DNA of 35,047 nucleotides from Casp-Chloro-G3 sp002816715. GTDB lineage: Bacteria > Chloroflexota > Dehalococcoidia > Lucifugimonadales > UBA3495. The position numbers and the translations under genes are program-made. The stretch is from NCBI GenBank assembly GCA_027623815.1, contig JAQBUV010000021.1:1-35047 (forward strand), written 5' to 3'. Positions 32,399-35,047 of this stretch are shown piece by piece (the first letter of the stretch is position 1; each line of letters opens with the position of its first letter). The notes below the pieces were generated by a model. It did no database searches and was not told the DNA's origin. It saw only the letters and a program-made list of their open reading frames with translations.

Positions 32399-33054
32399 TG
32401 GCCTCGGCATTTAAGGGAATCTTGTTCGACTTTGATGGGACCCTAGCCGACACTATGGAAGGGCACTATCTGGCCTGGCAGTCGGCGCTGGGAGAACATG
32501 GACTCCCAATCAAGCCGGAGGACTACTATCCTATGGAAGGGATCGATCTCCGTGAGGTAGCGAAACAGTTTGCCACCGGGCCTACCTGGACTGCTGAGGC
32601 GATCGATCGGTTGGTTCAAAAGAAAAAGGATTACTACGTTAGCCGGCAGACAGTCGCTTTCTACCCGGGGGTGGAACTTCTAATCTCCGAACTTAACGAC
32701 CGGAATGTGCCCCTAGCTATAGTAACGGCGGGCCATCTCGACCAGTTGGAGGCGTCGGTGCCGGCAGAATTCCTAAAACAATTCACTGCTGTGCTGACCG
32801 GGGATCAATTCTCCAGAGGCAAACCTGATCCGGAACCCTACCTGAAAGGCGCGCAGGCACTGGGCTTGCCGCCAACAAAATGTATCGCCGTCGAAAATGC
32901 TCCGGTGGGAGTTCAGTCGGCAAAGCAGGCCAATAGTTACTGCATAGCAATCTGCTCCACGGTAGACCGAGACATTTTGATTGAAGCTGATGAAATTCTT
33001 GACCGGTTTGAAGACCTCAGGGGTTCCACCATCTTCGGACAAATCCTGGCATAG
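32398..33054 (+). CDS. HAD hydrolase, beta-phosphoglucomutase/phosphoglycolate-phosphatase-like
   Basis: 218 residues. Motif I LFDFDGTLAD with nucleophile Asp, a helical cap (about 20-85), motif II IVTAG, motif III RGKPDPEPYL and motif IV AVENAPVGVQSA. The ENAPVGV form is common in beta-phosphoglucomutase-type members. It dephosphorylates or isomerises a small sugar phosphate. It is coupled to the upstream DJ-1 gene by a TAATG overlap. Confidence 0.92.
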   Translation: MASAFKGILFDFDGTLADTMEGHYLAWQSALGEHGLPIKPEDYYPMEGIDLREVAKQFATGPTWTAEAIDRLVQKKKDYYVSRQTVAFYPGVELLISELNDRNVPLAIVTAGHLDQLEASVPAEFLKQFTAVLTGDQFSRGKPDPEPYLKGAQALGLPPTKCIAVENAPVGVQSAKQANSYCIAICSTVDRDILIEADEILDRFEDLRGSTIFGQILA

Positions 33055-33064
33055 CGTGTAATAC

Positions 33065-33745
33065 GTGCGCGAATTTGACGCTTTATCCAGTTATCCCGAA
33101 CCAACAAAACCCAGGATCGTACATCCAAATATCAGGACGATCCAGAATAGGATCGTCGCCTCCTACCGGGGCGAGGCATTCTATGATGGCGACCGGAACG
33201 ATGGGTATGGCGGTTTCAAGTACGATGGCCGGTGGGCGCCCATCGCCAAAAATATGATGGCAACATATTCCTTGGATGGCCAATCAAAGGTTTTGCAGGT
33301 CGGCAGTGACAAGGGTTTCTTGCTCCATGAATTCCTTCAGATAGCTCCAAGCATCACTGTCAGAGGAACCGAAGTCTCCGACTATGCGATAGACTGCACA
33401 CTGCCTTCGGTCAAACCTTTTGTCCAGAAGGCGCCGTTCACCGAATTGCCTTTTGCCGATGACGAATTCGACTTTATCATTGCCATTGGCCCGGTTTATT
33501 CCTTGAATCTGCCCGATGCCATAAAGTGTTTGAAAGAGATTCAGCGTATCGGGAAAGGGAAAAGCTTCATTACTTTGGGCGCTTACGAAACGGAAGAGGA
33601 CTTTCGCCTTTTTAGATACTGGACCCTGCTGGGTAGCACGATTTTATCAAAAAGCGACTGGCACGAAGTACTGACCCACGTGGGTTATACTGGGGATTAC
33701 AAGTTTAATACGGCTAAATCACTCAACCTGGTGGAGCAGTCCTAG
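33065..33745 (+). CDS. Class I SAM-dependent methyltransferase
   Basis: 226 residues. A long N-terminal segment rich in aromatic residues (YDGDRNDGYGGFKYDGRW) precedes a SAM-binding Rossmann fold with VLQVGSDKGFLL (motif I, the usual Asp being Gln), an acidic end of strand two (RGTEVSDYAI), LPFADDEFDFIIAIG (post-II) and later strands. The target is unknown; sugar or lipid methylation suits the setting. Start GTG 33065 is 10 bp after the HAD stop codon, with no strong ribosome-binding site. Confidence 0.8.
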   Translation: MREFDALSSYPEPTKPRIVHPNIRTIQNRIVASYRGEAFYDGDRNDGYGGFKYDGRWAPIAKNMMATYSLDGQSKVLQVGSDKGFLLHEFLQIAPSITVRGTEVSDYAIDCTLPSVKPFVQKAPFTELPFADDEFDFIIAIGPVYSLNLPDAIKCLKEIQRIGKGKSFITLGAYETEEDFRLFRYWTLLGSTILSKSDWHEVLTHVGYTGDYKFNTAKSLNLVEQS

Positions 33746-33956
33746 TGGGCGGTTTCGCATTTTTGGATTAGTATGGTGTTGGCTTTTACCTTGGAGCTAT
33801 TTTCGAGTACTCTAACTAAGAGTAATGCCAATGACCACATCAAGTATCCCGTGTTTTTAGGGCCGTACACCCTGCGAAATGGCATGATACGCTTATATTT
33901 TAGCTTAGTGTCCTAGATCAACCAACGTCAGAATTCAGTAAATTGGGGTGGTAATC

Positions 33957-34811
33957 ATGAGTAAGTTTCTTGAAGCCTGGCAGAAAATCGAATCCGATGA
34001 CACGCGGCCGTCTTATCTCCGGGATGTCGTAGACATGCAATACGCAGAGTTTGCAGCGAAGGTTAACGCTCAAGAACCGAAATTTGTGACCCAAGTGGTT
34101 GAATCCCTTTACGCAGGCGATATTTATATTCTGAGAAATGGATTTCCAAAGAAGTTTATGACCGACCTGATCGACAAGGTCTACGACACCTGGAGTCAGT
34201 CACCTTCCAGTTTTCATAAGATGGTTGAAGGTTGTCCCGATTTCCACCGTATGGTGGACCAGGATACCGCCAAAAATTACGTGTTCAAGAACATACGGCA
34301 TTCCTACTACTGGTTCCCCTGGAACGGAGACCCGTTCGGGGTCATCCCAGAGATCATGAAGCGCTGGAGAGTCTTTAAATTATTGGGCGGCTTTCGAGCA
34401 GATGAATACGAGAACAATACACCCAAGGACGGCATCGTTGACCGTTTCCAAGTGGCCAGGTATCTCCCTGGACTAGGTATATCTGAAACACATATAGATC
34501 CTTATGAGAATCAGCGGACCATAATTTCAATATATGCCAGCAAGCGCGGTGTCGATTTTCAGGAAGGTGGTTTTCATGCCATCGGGAAAGGAGACAAGAT
34601 GGTCGACTTGGAAGCCGGTATAGAAATTGGGGACATTGGCATCGGATACGCCACGGTCCAGCACGGCGTCAGTCTAATTGATCCCCAAGGTACGCCAGAT
34701 TGGAAGGCTAGAGACGGCCGGTGGTGGATGGGACTCTACAGCAACTCAAGCGACATGGCGGAAACCCGGGCCGTGGGCCGTCCGGCTCATCAAGCCAGTG
34801 GAACCGCATAA
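33957..34811 (+). CDS. Fe(II)/2-oxoglutarate-oxygenase-like protein
   Basis: 284 residues. GISETHIDPYENQRT has the HxD of a double-stranded beta-helix oxygenase, VQHGVSLID the likely distal His and RWWMGLYS the likely Arg that holds 2-oxoglutarate. The N-terminal 100 residues are helical and without a recognised motif. It probably hydroxylates a sugar, lipid or peptide. ATG 33957 has GGGGTGG 6 nt upstream; GTG 33948 is less likely. A hairpin at 34825 follows the gene. Confidence 0.75.
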   Translation: MSKFLEAWQKIESDDTRPSYLRDVVDMQYAEFAAKVNAQEPKFVTQVVESLYAGDIYILRNGFPKKFMTDLIDKVYDTWSQSPSSFHKMVEGCPDFHRMVDQDTAKNYVFKNIRHSYYWFPWNGDPFGVIPEIMKRWRVFKLLGGFRADEYENNTPKDGIVDRFQVARYLPGLGISETHIDPYENQRTIISIYASKRGVDFQEGGFHAIGKGDKMVDLEAGIEIGDIGIGYATVQHGVSLIDPQGTPDWKARDGRWWMGLYSNSSDMAETRAVGRPAHQASGTA

Positions 34812-34824
34812 AAAAGACTAACCC

Positions 34825-34847
34825 AGCGGGGAACCACCGACCCCGCT
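34825..34847 (+). terminator. Hairpin after the oxygenase-like gene
   Basis: AGCGGGG (34825-34831) pairs with CCCCGCT (34841-34847) across a 9-nt loop, 13 bp after the stop codon. The following bases are only moderately T-rich, so the terminator call is fair, not strong. Confidence 0.55.
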
Positions 34848-34941
34848 CTTGATCAAAAATCTCTGAATTGCTCGTCCAATTAAACACCCTAAATAATCAA
34901 CTGCCCATAGGTTCTGAGAGAGATAGGGGAGTCAAAGCTAA

Positions 34942-35047
34942 ATGGAAATCCTACTTGCCACCAATCTAGAGAAACGGAAATCAGCGATTGAGGGAGAGGT
35001 CGGGCGTCTTTTCCCTGGTCGCTGTATCCAGCGCGTCCTATTAGTGA
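34942..35047 (+). CDS. Start of a gene cut by the window edge
   Basis: A frame opens at ATG 34942 with GGGGAG 10 nt upstream and runs to the last base without a stop. The visible 35 residues begin MEILLATNLEK and end RVLLV, a strand that starts many B12-binding radical-SAM and Rossmann proteins. That identification is a guess; too little is visible. Confidence 0.4.
   Translation, partial: MEILLATNLEKRKSAIEGEVGRLFPGRCIQRVLLV

Noticed and set aside
1..35047. CRISPR array
   Set aside because: No set of regularly spaced direct repeats was seen; the tandem repeats present have no spacers.

Overview
The window reads as a bacterial chromosome fragment of moderate GC content. It suggests Chloroflexota, perhaps of the Dehalococcoidia/SAR202 kind. 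The grounds are indirect: an hspR-grpE-dnaK heat-shock operon, an RRM protein beside a DEAD-box helicase, many GAF/PAS signalling proteins, a selenoprotein-type SelD, and several families of small dispersed palindromes. No rRNA or tRNA gene was seen, so the taxonomy is an inference.

Left part (1-9,800): a two-domain VOC protein on the minus strand with its own terminator; a GAF-PAS-HisKA_3 kinase with its NarL-type regulator; a hybrid kinase whose receiver has lost the phospho-acceptor Asp, followed by a stand-alone receiver that kept it; a 770-bp gene-free stretch with a promoter-led hairpin; then an RRM protein, a small Zn-finger-like protein, a DEAD-box helicase with an unannotated N-terminal extension, and a membrane fatty-acid desaturase.

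Middle part (9,850-15,730), mostly minus strand: a small hypothetical, dnaK, grpE and hspR. Their promoter overlaps a divergent promoter for a 59-aa zinc-ribbon protein, and a HAIR-like inverted repeat covers both -35 boxes. Next come a sulfite-oxidase-fold molybdoenzyme and selD. The selD gene is read through an in-frame TGA (Sec17) with a SECIS-like hairpin 27 nt downstream, so ordinary ORF calling truncates it.

Right part (16,190-35,047), plus strand: a sugar-nucleotide locus. An NDP-sugar epimerase is followed by a structured leader and a NusG paralog (RfaH/UpxY/LoaP type). A tight run of genes from 18,367 to 31,666 follows: SIS isomerase, HAD phosphatase, transaldolase, two SDR epimerases, a nucleotidyltransferase-PfkB kinase fusion in reversed HldE order, a Gfo/Idh/MocA oxidoreductase, a UDP-glucose-dehydrogenase-like protein without its catalytic Cys, a third SDR, a cupin-ThDP fusion and a second ThDP enzyme. 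This gene set parallels the octose branch of lincosamide antibiotic biosynthesis (LmbR/N/K/O/M/L/Z types), but with an HldE-style kinase and two C2-transfer-type ThDP enzymes. My main proposal is that it makes an undescribed higher-carbon or branched nucleotide sugar for a surface glycan. No glycosyltransferase, flippase or polymerase is in the window. After a MITE-like element come DJ-1/PfpI, HAD, methyltransferase and Fe/2OG-oxygenase-like genes, then the start of a truncated gene at the right edge.
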